NCBI RefSeq assembly: GCF_900184945.1
Contig: NZ_FXYF01000008.1
Location: 62,001-126,000, forward strand
DNA: 64,000 nt
Direction: 5' to 3'
Source: Antarctobacter aquimaris
GTDB taxonomy: Bacteria > Pseudomonadota > Alphaproteobacteria > Rhodobacterales > Rhodobacteraceae
Position numbers and translations under genes: made by a program. Shown here one piece after another: positions 8,404 through 17,345 of this stretch. The notes under the pieces are model-generated. The model saw nothing but the letters and a program-made list of their open reading frames with translations. It was not told the origin of the DNA and did no database searches. Each line of letters opens with the position of its first letter. The stretch's first letter is position 1.

Positions 8404-8610
8404 TCACAGCTCTACGCCGGCCTGGGCGGGATCGCAGTCCGTCCAGGCCGAGTAGACCGCGGCCGGGATCAGCATGGCCTCTGTCGTCTCGTCGTCCGTC
8501 AGGGCCTGCTGCCGGTCGGGCACGCCCAGCATCAAGGCCAGGCCCATCAGCGCGACCAGCGCCACGGCCTTGCAGATCGTGAAGTCTCGATAAAACACAT
8601 TTCTGGGCAT
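8404..8610 (-). CDS. Small single-helix membrane protein, hypothetical
   Basis: A 68-residue product starts at the ATG at 8610 after AGGCGAAGAG. It has a short basic N-terminus, one hydrophobic helix (about residues 13-32), and an acidic region DDETTE followed by a tail with one Cys. The body shows the high G/C third positions of real genes here. It is convergent with the response regulator, with only 19 bases between. I do not recognise the family. An in-frame start 45 bases upstream is possible but lacks a clear ribosome-binding site. Confidence 0.55.
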   Translation of the reverse strand: MPRNVFYRDFTICKAVALVALMGLALMLGVPDRQQALTDDETTEAMLIPAAVYSAWTDCDPAQAGVEL

Positions 8611-8900
8611 GACGATCTCTTCGCCTCCTCTGAACACGGCAACAGCATCCCGCAAAGCGCGGTCACCCTCAATTCACGTTGCCGCGCGCAGATGTTGCAC
8701 GCATCAGGCCCGGCGCTCCGTCGGCCAACTGAACCGCCGAATTCGATTTCATCCAGGCACGGGGCACCGCTCAGCCCCGCAGTTCCGCAGCGCCGCCTCT
8801 CGTGTCCGCGGACCCGGGCAATCGGCAGGACTCTGCCGTCCGCAACTTTCGACAAGTCCGACCCGGGTGAGACGAACTTTGCTTTCCCCCACATCAGCGG
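8611..8900. other. Gap before the ilvB promoter with no gene found
   Basis: This non-coding stretch of about 290 bases lies between the small ORF ending the previous region and the ilvB promoter. Short frames exist on both strands but lack ribosome-binding sites and codon bias. I see no RNA gene or strong hairpin in it. Confidence 0.5.
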
Positions 8901-8929
8901 TTGACGCGTCGGCGCAACGGCCATATCGT
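8901..8929 (+). promoter_or_regulatory. Probable sigma-70 promoter for ilvB
   Basis: TTGACG at 8901-8906 and TATCGT at 8924-8929 are separated by exactly 17 bases. This is a good housekeeping promoter 29 bases upstream of the leader peptide start, in the position expected for an attenuated ilv operon. Confidence 0.7.
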
Positions 8930-8957
8930 CCCGGCGCGATGCAAGGGAGCCTCGGGC

Positions 8958-9005
8958 ATGTCCACGCTAGTGGTAATCGTAGGAGCAAGGTGCATGGGCC
9001 GGTAA
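8958..9005 (+). CDS. ilvB leader peptide with Leu-Val-Val-Ile-Val control codons
   Basis: A 15-codon ORF encodes MSTLVVIVGARCMGR, followed by TAA. The sequence AAGGGAG ends 8 bases upstream of the ATG. The control codons CTA GTG GTA ATC GTA (8967-8981) specify exactly the three branched-chain amino acids, and CTA and GTA are rare in this GC-rich genome, which would make translation sensitive to charged tRNA supply. The ORF lies just upstream of a hairpin series ending in an intrinsic terminator before ilvB. By analogy with the ivbL and ilvL leaders of enterobacteria, its translation rather than its product is the regulatory signal. Confidence 0.88.
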   Translation: MSTLVVIVGARCMGR

Positions 9006-9061
9006 TACGGACTCCCTAGAGGACCCCATGCGCCCCCGGTCTCACCCTCGGGGGCTTTTTT
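8992..9061 (+). terminator. Transcription attenuator upstream of ilvB
   Basis: Two RNA stems stand in series. The first pairs GCATGGG (8992-8998, inside the last leader codons) with CCCATGC (9025-9031). The second pairs GCCCCCG (9032-9038) with CGGGGGC (9049-9055) around a 10-base loop and is followed by six T residues (9056-9061), forming an intrinsic terminator. Because the 5' arm of the first stem lies in the leader ORF, ribosome position can decide folding. Which structure acts as antiterminator is inference, as the stems abut rather than clearly overlap. Confidence 0.8.
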
Positions 9062-9100
9062 GTGCGCAATCGTTAGAGTGTCGTGAACGGAGAAACAGCG

Positions 9101-10855
9101 ATGACACGTCAGATGACCGGAGCGAAAATGGTGGTTCAGGCCCTCAAGGACCAGGGCGTGGACACGGTATTCGGCTACCCCGGCGGCGCTGTGCTACCGA
9201 TCTACGACGAGGTCTTTCAGCAGGAGCACATCCAGCACATCCTCGTCCGACACGAACAGGCCGCCGTCCACGCCGCCGAAGGCTATGCCCGGTCCACCGG
9301 CAAGCCGGGGGTCGTGCTCGTGACCTCGGGGCCCGGGGCGACCAACGCGGTCACCGGCCTGACCGATGCGCTGATGGATTCGATCCCGATCGTCGTGCTG
9401 ACCGGCCAGGTCCCGACCTTCATGATCGGCTCGGACGCCTTCCAGGAGGCCGACACCGTCGGCATCACCCGCCCCTGCACGAAACACAACTGGCTGGTCA
9501 AGGACACCGCGCGGCTGTCCGCCACCATCCACGAGGCGTTCCATGTCGCCAAGTCGGGCCGCCCCGGTCCGGTGCTGGTGGACATCCCCAAGGACGTGCA
9601 GTTCGCAAGCGCAGAATACCAGGGCATCCCCAAGGTCCGCACCCGGCACTACCAGCCGCAGGTCAAGGGCGACATGGCGATGATCGAGCTGCTGGTCGAG
9701 GCCATCGAGATGGCGGAAAAGCCGGTGTTCTACACCGGCGGCGGCGTGATCAACTCCGGCCCGGCGGCCAGCCAGCTGCTGCGCGAACTGGTCGAGGCCA
9801 CCGGCTTTCCGATCACCTCGACGCTGATGGGCCTGGGCGCCTACCCGGCTTCCGGCCAGCACTGGCTGGGGATGCTGGGGATGCACGGTCTCTACGAGGC
9901 CAACCTGGCGATGCACGGCTGCGACCTGATGATCAACATCGGCGCGCGCTTCGATGACCGGATCACCGGCCGCATCGACGCCTTCAGCCCGAATTCGCAC
10001 AAGGCGCACATCGACATCGACCCCTCGTCGATCAACAAGGTGATCAAGACCGACATCCCCATCGTCGGCGACGTCGGTCATGTGCTGGAGGACGTGCTCA
10101 AGGTCTGGAAGGCGCGCGGCCGCAAGGTCAACCGCGAGGCGCTGGCCAAGTGGTGGCGCCAGATCAACGAGTGGAAAAAGGTCGACTGCCTCAAGTTCAA
10201 GGGCTCCGAAAAGACGATCAAGCCGCAATACGCTCTGACCAGGCTCGAAGAGCTGACCAAGGACCGTGACCGCTATATCTGCACCGAGGTGGGCCAGCAC
10301 CAGATGTGGGCGGCGCAGTACCTCGGCTTCGAGGATCCGAACCGCTGGATGACCTCCGGCGGGCTCGGCACCATGGGCTACGGCTTCCCGGCGTCGATCG
10401 GCGTGCAGGTGGCGCACCCCGAAGCGCTGGTCATCAACGTCGCGGGCGAGGCGTCCTGGCTGATGAACATGCAGGAGATGGGCACCGCGATCCAGTACCG
10501 CCTGCCGGTCAAGCAGTTCATCCTGAACAACGAACGCCTCGGCATGGTGCGCCAGTGGCAGCAGCTGCTGCACGGCGAGCGCTATTCGCACAGCTGGTCC
10601 GAGGCGCTGCCCGATTTCGTCAAGCTGGCCGAAGCCTTTGGCGCCAAGGGCATCCATTGCCAGGATCCCGCGGACCTGGACGACGCGATCATGGAAATGC
10701 TGAACTACGACGGCCCGGTGATCTTTGACTGCCTTGTCGAGAAGCACGAGAACTGCTTCCCGATGATCCCCTCGGGCGAGCCGCACAACAAGATGCTGCT
10801 GGGCGAGGCGAAGGCCACCAATGCCATCGGTGCCAAGGGCGCTGTGATGGTGTGA
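9101..10855 (+). CDS. ilvB: Acetolactate synthase large (catalytic) subunit
   Basis: This thiamine-diphosphate enzyme condenses two pyruvates to 2-acetolactate, or pyruvate with 2-oxobutyrate to acetohydroxybutyrate, in the first common step of Val, Leu and Ile synthesis. The 584-residue protein has the usual three domains. The catalytic Glu52 is in RHEQAAVHAAEGYAR. The TPP/Mg motif, normally GDG, reads GEASW around residue 450, followed by NNERLGMVRQWQ. The ATG at 9101 has GGAG 8 bases upstream; an earlier in-frame GTG at 9083 is less likely. Expression is governed by the leader peptide and attenuator upstream. The partner ilvN lies 3.2 kb downstream. Confidence 0.97.
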   Translation: MTRQMTGAKMVVQALKDQGVDTVFGYPGGAVLPIYDEVFQQEHIQHILVRHEQAAVHAAEGYARSTGKPGVVLVTSGPGATNAVTGLTDALMDSIPIVVLTGQVPTFMIGSDAFQEADTVGITRPCTKHNWLVKDTARLSATIHEAFHVAKSGRPGPVLVDIPKDVQFASAEYQGIPKVRTRHYQPQVKGDMAMIELLVEAIEMAEKPVFYTGGGVINSGPAASQLLRELVEATGFPITSTLMGLGAYPASGQHWLGMLGMHGLYEANLAMHGCDLMINIGARFDDRITGRIDAFSPNSHKAHIDIDPSSINKVIKTDIPIVGDVGHVLEDVLKVWKARGRKVNREALAKWWRQINEWKKVDCLKFKGSEKTIKPQYALTRLEELTKDRDRYICTEVGQHQMWAAQYLGFEDPNRWMTSGGLGTMGYGFPASIGVQVAHPEALVINVAGEASWLMNMQEMGTAIQYRLPVKQFILNNERLGMVRQWQQLLHGERYSHSWSEALPDFVKLAEAFGAKGIHCQDPADLDDAIMEMLNYDGPVIFDCLVEKHENCFPMIPSGEPHNKMLLGEAKATNAIGAKGAVMV

Positions 10856-11829
10856 CCACCAAGGATGCCGCCCGGCCCGCGCAGGCGGGCCGGGTGCTCT
10901 GGCTGGATGCGGCGAGGGGCTGGGGCATCTTTCTGGTCGTGTTCGGTCATGCCTGGCTGGGCACGCAGGCCGCAGGGCTGATACCCGCCGACCGCCTGTT
11001 CGCGGTGGTCGAAAAGCTCATCTACAATTTCCACATGCCGCTGTTCTTTGTCCTCGCCGGGGTGACCTTCGAGGCATCGGTGCGGCGCAAACCCCTGCTG
11101 GACAGCCTGCGCGACAAGGCGCTGCGCCTGCTCTGGCCGCTGTTGCTGTGGACACAGATCCTGGCCCAGCTGTCGCGCCTTGCTTCGGGCGAGGGCGAAG
11201 CGACGCTGTTCGTCTGGCCGCTGCCGCCGTTCGATCACCTGTGGTTTCTCTGGGCGCTGTTCCTGATCCAGCTGGTGACGCTGCCGCTGGCCGCCTTGGG
11301 CCGCCGTCCGCACAGCACTGTCACATGGCTGGCGCTGGCCCTCGCCGCCATGGCCGCCGTGGCCATCCCCGGGCTGCCACTGACCGAGATCACCGTGAAC
11401 GCGGCGCTGCACCTGGGGCTGTTCCTGCTCGGGATATGGCTGGCCCGGCTCGGCCCCCTGCCCTCCGGCACCCCCGTCGCGCTGAAGGCGCTGACCGTCT
11501 TCACCCTGGTGCAGGTGGTCAGTTTCGGCCTGCCGCAAAGCGTGCTGGCATTGCAGGCGGTCGCGGCGCTGCTCAGCCTGAGTTTTGTCCTGATGGTGCA
11601 GGGCAGCGGCGGCGCGCTGCTGCGGCTGGCGGGGCTGGTTGGGCAACTGTCGATGCCGATCTACCTGGCGCACACCGTGTTCACCGCCGGCACGCGCATG
11701 GTGCTGCTGAAAGTCACTCCCGACCCGGCGCTGCACCTGGTCCTGGGCACGCTGGCCGGCCTGATCGGACCGGTGCTGCTGTACCTCGCGGTGCGGCGGA
11801 TCGCGTCGCCGCGGCTGATGGGCTTCTGA
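10852..11829 (+). CDS. Acyltransferase 3 family membrane protein
   Basis: This is a 325-residue integral membrane protein with about ten hydrophobic helices. The hallmark N-terminal motif of the acyltransferase 3 (OafA/NodX-like) family is present: WLDAARGWGIFLVVFGHAW, with the family His, followed by MPLFFVLAGVTF. Members transfer acetyl, succinyl or other acyl groups to envelope sugars. The GTG start overlaps the ilvB stop (GTGA), so it is translationally coupled to ilvB although a function in branched-chain synthesis is not expected. It ends 2 bases from the convergent hybrid kinase. The acceptor is unknown. Confidence 0.88.
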   Translation: MTTKDAARPAQAGRVLWLDAARGWGIFLVVFGHAWLGTQAAGLIPADRLFAVVEKLIYNFHMPLFFVLAGVTFEASVRRKPLLDSLRDKALRLLWPLLLWTQILAQLSRLASGEGEATLFVWPLPPFDHLWFLWALFLIQLVTLPLAALGRRPHSTVTWLALALAAMAAVAIPGLPLTEITVNAALHLGLFLLGIWLARLGPLPSGTPVALKALTVFTLVQVVSFGLPQSVLALQAVAALLSLSFVLMVQGSGGALLRLAGLVGQLSMPIYLAHTVFTAGTRMVLLKVTPDPALHLVLGTLAGLIGPVLLYLAVRRIASPRLMGF

Positions 11830-11831
11830 CC

Positions 11832-13898
11832 TCACGAAGCGCGGGCGCTCAATCCTTGTGACGGCAGATGCGCCAGCAGTTCCAGCAGCAACGCATCGCG
11901 CCGCACCGGCTTGGTCAGGAAACCGTCCATGCCGACGGCCTCGGCCTCCTTCTGATCCCGCTCAAAGGCATTCCCGGTGAGGGCGACGATGGGCCGCCGC
12001 ACCCAGCCGCCTTGCCGTTCCCGGGCGCGCAGGGTGCGGGTCGCGTCAAGCCCGCTCATCACCGGCATCGAGATGTCCATCAGGACGATGTCGAACCGCT
12101 CCGGATCGTAGCGATCCAGCGCCATCTGGCCATTGTCGGCCACCTCGACGCGCGCCCCGCGCCGCTCCAGCATCTTGCGCACCACCTCCTGGTTGGTGCG
12201 GTTGTCTTCGACCAGCAGCACCGCGACACCGTCCAGCCGCAGGTCTTCGGTCGACACCTCCGCCGCCCGGGGCACGGTCTGCGCCAGCGCGGGCAAGGGC
12301 AGGTCCAGCCGGAACTCCGCCCCCTGCCCCGGTGCCGAGGACAACGCGATGCTGCCGCCCATTGCCTCGGCCAGCCGTTTCGAGATCGACAAGCCGAGGC
12401 CGGTGCCCTCGTACTGACGCTCGCGGCCGCTGTGCACCTGCTCGAAGGGATCGAAGACCAGCGCCTGCTGGTCCTCCGGGATGCCGATGCCGGTGTCGAC
12501 CACATGGAACCGCACCTGGTTGCCCCGCGGAGAGATGCGCGACAGGTGCAGGGTGACCCCGCCTTCGTGGGTGAACTTGATGGCATTGCCGATCAGGTTC
12601 ATCAGCACCTGGCGCAGGCGCAAGGCGTCGCCCTCTACCAGCCTCGGCACGTTTTCGTCGATCCGGCAGGTCAGGTACAGCTGCTTTTGCGCTGCCAGCG
12701 GGCGCAAGAGGTCGCTGATCTCGGCGATCAGCGTGTCCAGCTGGAACGGCGCGTCCTCGATGCGCAGGCGGCCGGCCTCGACCTTGGAGAAATCGAGGAT
12801 GTCCGAGATCAGCGAGGTCAGCGCGAGGGCCGCGCCGCGGATGGTGGCGACGCAATCCCGTTGCTCGTCGCTCAGGCCGGTGTCGGCCAGCAGGTCGGCC
12901 ATGCCGACGATGCCGTTCATCGGGGTCCGGATCTCGTGGCTCATGTTGGCGAGAAAGCTGGACTTGGCCCGGTTGGCGACCTCGGCCGCGTCGCGCGCGG
13001 CGCGCAGCGCATCGTTCTGCGCGCGCAGGTCGGTGATGTCGGTATGAACGATGACGTAGCCGCCAGAGGGACGCCGCGTCGCCTGCGTGGCAAAGCTGCG
13101 GCCGGTTTCCGGCACCTCGAAGATCGCCTTGCGCCCGTCGGCAAAGGCGCGGGCGATCGTGGCAATTACCTCGCCCGTCTCGGGGCGCTGGCTGCGCGCG
13201 ACCAGCAGATCGTGCAAGGCGCTCAGCGGCATGCCCTCGGGCACGTCGGCGGCATTCAGCTCGAACATCCGCAGGTAGGCCGGGTTGACCATCAGGATGC
13301 GGTTGTCCGGGTCCTCGGCCCCCAGCCGGCTGGTCACCATCAGGCCTTCGCCCATGCTGTCCATGATTTCGGTCAGCAGCCGGTTGGTGTCCGTCAGGAC
13401 CCGCGCCTGGTCCACCAGCGACCGTTCCAGGACCGCGGTGCGGCGATTGAGCCCCGCCACCAGCGAGTCGGTCACGTCTGCCTTGTGCATCACCTCGCTG
13501 ATGTTGAGCGTGATCCCGTGGTAGCCGGCAAACCGTCCCTCGGCGTCGCGCAGCGGCACCGCGCTGTCCATCAGCACGGCCCGGTCCCCGTTCACCAGCA
13601 GGCGTTCATAGCTGAGGCTGCGGACCTCCTCGTGCGCCCGAAAGGCGTCCAGCAGGCGATCGAGGCCGGCAAGATCGTGCGGCGGTTCGGGCCGATTGAG
13701 GATGCTCAGACCCAGGAGGTGATCGCGCGTCATCCGCAGACCGGAATGCTGCATGTTGACATACAACAAGCGGAAGTCCGAGTCCGTCTCCCAGGTCCAG
13801 GCCGGCATGAGCTGGATCACGTCCGACCAGATCCGCGCGTCTCTTTCCTGGTCGGTCGGCAAGATCGTCAGGTCTCCTTCAGGGGGTGGCCTGTTCAT
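11832..13898 (-). CDS. PAS-containing hybrid sensor histidine kinase/response regulator
   Basis: This is a 688-residue soluble hybrid kinase without evident transmembrane helices. Two PAS-like sensory regions (about residues 25-140 and 180-300) precede the HisKA domain, with the phosphorylated His321 in [13 protein letters not shown]. An HATPase follows ([24 protein letters not shown]). A C-terminal receiver domain has VEDN and the phosphoacceptor Asp608 in [13 protein letters not shown]. No DNA-binding output is present, so it probably feeds a phosphorelay. It is antisense between ilvB and ilvN and divergent from ilvN. The signal and downstream partner are unknown. Confidence 0.93.
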   Translation of the reverse strand: MNRPPPEGDLTILPTDQERDARIWSDVIQLMPAWTWETDSDFRLLYVNMQHSGLRMTRDHLLGLSILNRPEPPHDLAGLDRLLDAFRAHEEVRSLSYERLLVNGDRAVLMDSAVPLRDAEGRFAGYHGITLNISEVMHKADVTDSLVAGLNRRTAVLERSLVDQARVLTDTNRLLTEIMDSMGEGLMVTSRLGAEDPDNRILMVNPAYLRMFELNAADVPEGMPLSALHDLLVARSQRPETGEVIATIARAFADGRKAIFEVPETGRSFATQATRRPSGGYVIVHTDITDLRAQNDALRAARDAAEVANRAKSSFLANMSHEIRTPMNGIVGMADLLADTGLSDEQRDCVATIRGAALALTSLISDILDFSKVEAGRLRIEDAPFQLDTLIAEISDLLRPLAAQKQLYLTCRIDENVPRLVEGDALRLRQVLMNLIGNAIKFTHEGGVTLHLSRISPRGNQVRFHVVDTGIGIPEDQQALVFDPFEQVHSGRERQYEGTGLGLSISKRLAEAMGGSIALSSAPGQGAEFRLDLPLPALAQTVPRAAEVSTEDLRLDGVAVLLVEDNRTNQEVVRKMLERRGARVEVADNGQMALDRYDPERFDIVLMDISMPVMSGLDATRTLRARERQGGWVRRPIVALTGNAFERDQKEAEAVGMDGFLTKPVRRDALLLELLAHLPSQGLSARAS

Positions 13899-14053
13899 CG
13901 CTCATGACCTACCCCGAAAGCGTTGAAAGAGCATTAATCGCCGCTTTTCCCGGTGTTTGTCGCAGGTGCTTCTGGCCAAGCGGCGCAACATTGGCTACAC
14001 CCGGCAGCGGCCCGCCCCGGCGGCCGGCCCGCAACCCTCGAAAAGGCCCGAAG

Positions 14054-14614
14054 ATGTCAGCACTCAAGATCAAGAAAGGCTCGAGCAAGCACTCTGCCTA
14101 CAACCTGCGCCCCACGTTCTCGGACGTGACCGAGACGCACACAATCGCGGTGCTGGTGGAAAACGAACCCGGGGTCCTGGCGCGGGTGATCGGCCTGTTT
14201 TCGGGCCGCGGCTACAACATCGACAGCCTGACCGTCGCCGAGGTGGACCACGAAGGCCACCTGAGCCGGATCACCATCGTCACCAGCGGCACGCCGCAGG
14301 TGATCGAGCAGATCAAGGCGCAGCTGGGCCGCATCGTCAGCGTCCGCGAAGTGCATGACCTGACGGTCGAGGGCCGCTCGGTCGAGCGGGAACTGGCGCT
14401 GCTCAAGGTGAAGGGCACCGGCGACAAGCGCGTCGAAGCGCTGCGCCTGGCTGACATCTTTCGCGCGAATGTGGTGGATTCGACGCTGGAGAGCTTTGTC
14501 TTCCAGCTGACCGGCACACCGGACAAGATCGACGCATTTGCCGATCTGATGCGTCCGCTGGGACTGATCGAGGTGGCACGCACCGGCGTGGCGGCACTGG
14601 CCCGGGGCGCCTGA
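14054..14614 (+). CDS. ilvN: Acetolactate synthase small (regulatory) subunit
   Basis: This is the regulatory subunit that activates IlvB and confers feedback inhibition by valine. The 186-residue protein has a short basic N-terminal extension, then an ACT domain (about residues 29-100) with HTIAVLVENEPGVLARVIGLF and GRGYNIDSL, and a C-terminal ACT-like domain. The ATG at 14054 is preceded by AAAGG; an in-frame extension to 13886 is not supported. The full-length ACT pair is typical of alphaproteobacterial IlvH/IlvN (also called ilvH). It is separated from ilvB by two unrelated genes, and its own upstream region is shared with the divergent kinase. The stop codon lies in the loop of a GGGGCG/CGCCCC hairpin (14604-14620). 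Confidence 0.96.
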   Translation: MSALKIKKGSSKHSAYNLRPTFSDVTETHTIAVLVENEPGVLARVIGLFSGRGYNIDSLTVAEVDHEGHLSRITIVTSGTPQVIEQIKAQLGRIVSVREVHDLTVEGRSVERELALLKVKGTGDKRVEALRLADIFRANVVDSTLESFVFQLTGTPDKIDAFADLMRPLGLIEVARTGVAALARGA

Positions 14615-14683
14615 CGCCCCACCTCACGGGGAGGGCGCCTGCGGCCGCTCGTCCAAAGGGGGGCCTGTCTGCCCCGCGCGCCG

Positions 14684-15013
14684 TCAGCTGGCGCGGCGCG
14701 CTTCCGGAAAACTCAGAACGTTTTCGCCCCGCGCCACAGGGCGGACCGCCGTCTCCCGGCAATTGCGCAGCTCGTGCACGATGGACGGAGCAAAGCCCGC
14801 ATCGACCCGGCGCAGGTTGCGCGCCCGGCGCACATCGCGCTCTTCCCTCAATTCGAACTGGATCAGGTCCCCGGCATCGAGATCGATGCCGTCGTGAACG
14901 CTTTGTTCATTTCCCGTGTAGTATGCCAGATTGCCATGGTCCTCGCACCAGATCACGGCCTTGCGGTCACTTGCATCCGCCCACAACACAACGCCAAACA
15001 TTTGATCTTGCAT
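14684..15013 (-). CDS. Conserved-looking hypothetical protein
   Basis: A 109-residue soluble protein starts MQDQMFGVVLW, with an acidic-to-basic profile and no signal peptide or membrane helix. The segment AVIWCEDHGNLAYY and the charged REERDVRRARNLRRV suggest a small alpha/beta fold. I do not recognise a named family. The start is uncertain: a GTG 9 bases earlier (15022) is in frame, and neither has a strong ribosome-binding site. It is divergent from the XRE regulator at 15237 with about 220 bases between, so the two may share a control region. Confidence 0.7.
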   Translation of the reverse strand: MQDQMFGVVLWADASDRKAVIWCEDHGNLAYYTGNEQSVHDGIDLDAGDLIQFELREERDVRRARNLRRVDAGFAPSIVHELRNCRETAVRPVARGENVLSFPEARRAS

Positions 15014-15144
15014 GAGATACACCCATTGATGGTTGTGGCTTCAAACTGAACCAAAGCCAGAATCCCCGATAGATTTATTTCCGTGTCGCCGACTTGATTT
15101 TTGTGCCATGAAACGCCACCCTTGGCGCGAAAGAGCATCACGGT

Positions 15145-15162
15145 TGACGTCATCTAGCGTCA
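15145..15162. promoter_or_regulatory. Short inverted repeat in the divergent region upstream of the XRE regulator
   Basis: TGACG at 15145-15149 and CGTCA at 15158-15162 form an inverted repeat overlapping the 8-base palindrome TGACGTCA. It lies 75-92 bases upstream of the XRE regulator start. It could be an autoregulatory operator, but the arms are short and chance occurrence is possible. Confidence 0.25.
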
Positions 15163-15236
15163 GTTTCGAATCAAATCTGTGTAAAACCTGACCAATATTG
15201 GATCTGAAGACCCGTGCGAACCGATCCCACAACGCC

Positions 15237-16061
15237 ATGACAGCCAAACCTGCCACAAAACCCGGCGGGACCAGCCCCACGCCGTCCGAATTGCGCAGCA
15301 TGTTTGGCGCGAACCTGCGTCAGCTGTCAAAAAGGGCGCCGTCGATCTCGGCGCTGTGTCGGGACCTCGGGATCAACCGGACCCAGTTCAACCGCTACCT
15401 CGCCGGCGAAAGCTTTCCGCGCCCCGATGTCCTGCACAAGATCTGCACCTATTTCGACGTCGATGCCCGCATCCTGCTGGAACCGGTGGCCGACATCGCG
15501 CGCAGCGACGGCGGGATCATGCGCAACCCGGCGATCGCCGAGTACCTCGGCGACGTGACCCGACCGGTGTCGGAGGAAAGCCTGCCCAGCGGCTTTTACA
15601 GCTTTGCCCGCCGCAGCTTTGTCGACGAAGCCAGGTTCGTGCGGGGCCTGATCTACATCTTTCGCAGCCGTGGTGGAACCTTTCTCAAGGGGTTCGAAGC
15701 CAAGGAAGCCATGCGCCAGCAAGGTCTGCCCACCGACCCCGCCACGCGGGAATTCCGCGGCGCCGTGATGGCGCAGGAGGATGGTATCGCCGCGCTGGTC
15801 AGCCGCCGGGGCGCGACCACCACCTCGTTCAATTACCTGGCCCGCATCCCCTCGTTCGAAAACAACTTCTGGGTCGGCTACGTCACCCGGACCGTGCGCG
15901 AGAACGTGGCCGGACGGCGGGTGGAACGGCTGGTCTACGAATACCTGGGCAATCGGGCCGCGGACGCCCTGCCCGCGGCGCGCAGCGCCGGTTTCTGCAC
16001 GGTGAATGACCTGCTGACCTACCAGCGCAACCTGCTCAAGCCGGGCGACCCCTTCGTCTGA
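15237..16061 (+). CDS. Helix-turn-helix XRE-family transcriptional regulator
   Basis: This is a 274-residue protein with an N-terminal Cro/CI-type helix-turn-helix (about residues 20-80; SISALCRDLGINRTQFNRYL and FPRPDVLHKI). A long C-terminal region of unknown fold, likely a ligand-sensing or dimerisation domain, follows from about residue 95. I chose the ATG at 15237. An in-frame TTG at 15198 would add 13 residues, and neither start shows a strong ribosome-binding site. It lies upstream of the Rieske oxygenase gene on the same strand, 123 bases away, so it may regulate it. The effector is unknown. Confidence 0.83.
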   Translation: MTAKPATKPGGTSPTPSELRSMFGANLRQLSKRAPSISALCRDLGINRTQFNRYLAGESFPRPDVLHKICTYFDVDARILLEPVADIARSDGGIMRNPAIAEYLGDVTRPVSEESLPSGFYSFARRSFVDEARFVRGLIYIFRSRGGTFLKGFEAKEAMRQQGLPTDPATREFRGAVMAQEDGIAALVSRRGATTTSFNYLARIPSFENNFWVGYVTRTVRENVAGRRVERLVYEYLGNRAADALPAARSAGFCTVNDLLTYQRNLLKPGDPFV

Positions 16062-16184
16062 GGCGCGCCCGACGCGCAGCGTCTGACGCGGTCAAGTCCC
16101 TCCGTGTCGGGTTTGGGTCGGACAAGGCGGGGTTTCCCGTCTACCCAAGGGGGTGTCCTGTGTCCGCAACTGAGGCCCCTGCCC

Positions 16185-17345
16185 ATGTCCCCTCCGCCGA
16201 CCGACCTTGCCAGTGTCCGCCTCCCGATCACCCAGGCGCACGGCCTGCCCAACGCGCATTACATCGACCCGGCAGTCTTTGCCGAGGAACGTCAGGCGCT
16301 GATGTTCGGGCAGTGGGCGGGTCTTGCGGTGGCCGCCGACGTGCCGGAACCGGGTGACGCAAGTCCGGTCGATTTCCTCGGTATGCCGCTGCTGCTGATC
16401 CGCGGACGCGACGGCGCGGTGCGGGTGTTCCAGAACATCTGCCGCCATCGCGGCATGATCCTGGTGGAGGCCCCGCGCAAGATCGAGGGCGCGATCCGCT
16501 GTCCCTATCATTCCTGGTGCTACGGCAGCGACGGCCGGCTGGTCAGCACGCCGCATGTGGGCGGCCCCGGCCACAACACCCACGAGGCGATCGACCGTGC
16601 CGCGCTGGGCCTGATCGAGGTGCGCAGCCATGTCTGGCGCGACGTGGTCTGGATCAACGTCTCGGGCGACGCGCCCGCCTTCGAAGAGGCCATGGCCCCT
16701 GCCCTGGCCCGCTGGGCGGATTTCGAGCGCCCGCTGTACCACGGCGGCGCCGACAGCCGGATCACCCTGGCGGTGGCAAGCAACTGGAAACTCGCGGTCG
16801 AGAACTACTGCGAAAGCTACCACCTGCCCTGGGTCCATCCCGGCCTGAACTCCTATTCCCGGCTCGAGGACCATTACAACATCGAGCAACCGGGCGCCTT
16901 TTCCGGCCAGGGCACGCTGGTCTACCGCCAGGTCACCAACGAATACGGCGCTCCTTTTCCCGATTTCGCCGGCCTGCCGGACAAATGGGACACCGCGGCC
17001 GAATACCTGGCTATCTATCCCAACGTGCTGCTGGGCGCGCACCGCGACCACGCTTTTGCCATCGTCCTGCTGCCCGACGGCCCGGAACGCACGGTCGAGC
17101 ACATCCACCTCTACTACGCCGAACCGGGCACCGACAGCGGCCTGCGCCAGCGCAACACCCAACTGTGGAAGACCGTGTTCGAGGAAGACATCTTTGTCGT
17201 CGAGGGCATGCAGCGCGGACGCCACGCCGCCGGCTTCGACGGCGGCCGTTTTTCGCCCGCGATGGACGGGCCGACGCATTGTTTCCATGACTGGGTGGCG
17301 GCGCGGATGATGGCCTGGCGGGGAGCGTCAGAGGCGGCCGAGTGA
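16185..17345 (+). CDS. Rieske [2Fe-2S] ring-hydroxylating oxygenase alpha subunit-like protein
   Basis: This is a 386-residue oxygenase with the two-domain layout of the aromatic/quaternary-amine oxygenase family. The N-terminal Rieske domain has Cys86-x-His88 and Cys106-x2-His109 (CRHRG, CPYHSW). The C-terminal SRPBCC domain carries the mononuclear iron ligands His213 and His218 in ENYCESYHLPWVHPG. The layout resembles both ring dioxygenases and N-demethylating monooxygenases (choline, carnitine or betaine type); the substrate cannot be told. No dedicated reductase is adjacent, so electrons must come from elsewhere. The start is the ATG at 16185 after TGAGG. It overlaps the next small gene by 4 bases. 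Confidence 0.9.
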   Translation: MSPPPTDLASVRLPITQAHGLPNAHYIDPAVFAEERQALMFGQWAGLAVAADVPEPGDASPVDFLGMPLLLIRGRDGAVRVFQNICRHRGMILVEAPRKIEGAIRCPYHSWCYGSDGRLVSTPHVGGPGHNTHEAIDRAALGLIEVRSHVWRDVVWINVSGDAPAFEEAMAPALARWADFERPLYHGGADSRITLAVASNWKLAVENYCESYHLPWVHPGLNSYSRLEDHYNIEQPGAFSGQGTLVYRQVTNEYGAPFPDFAGLPDKWDTAAEYLAIYPNVLLGAHRDHAFAIVLLPDGPERTVEHIHLYYAEPGTDSGLRQRNTQLWKTVFEEDIFVVEGMQRGRHAAGFDGGRFSPAMDGPTHCFHDWVAARMMAWRGASEAAE

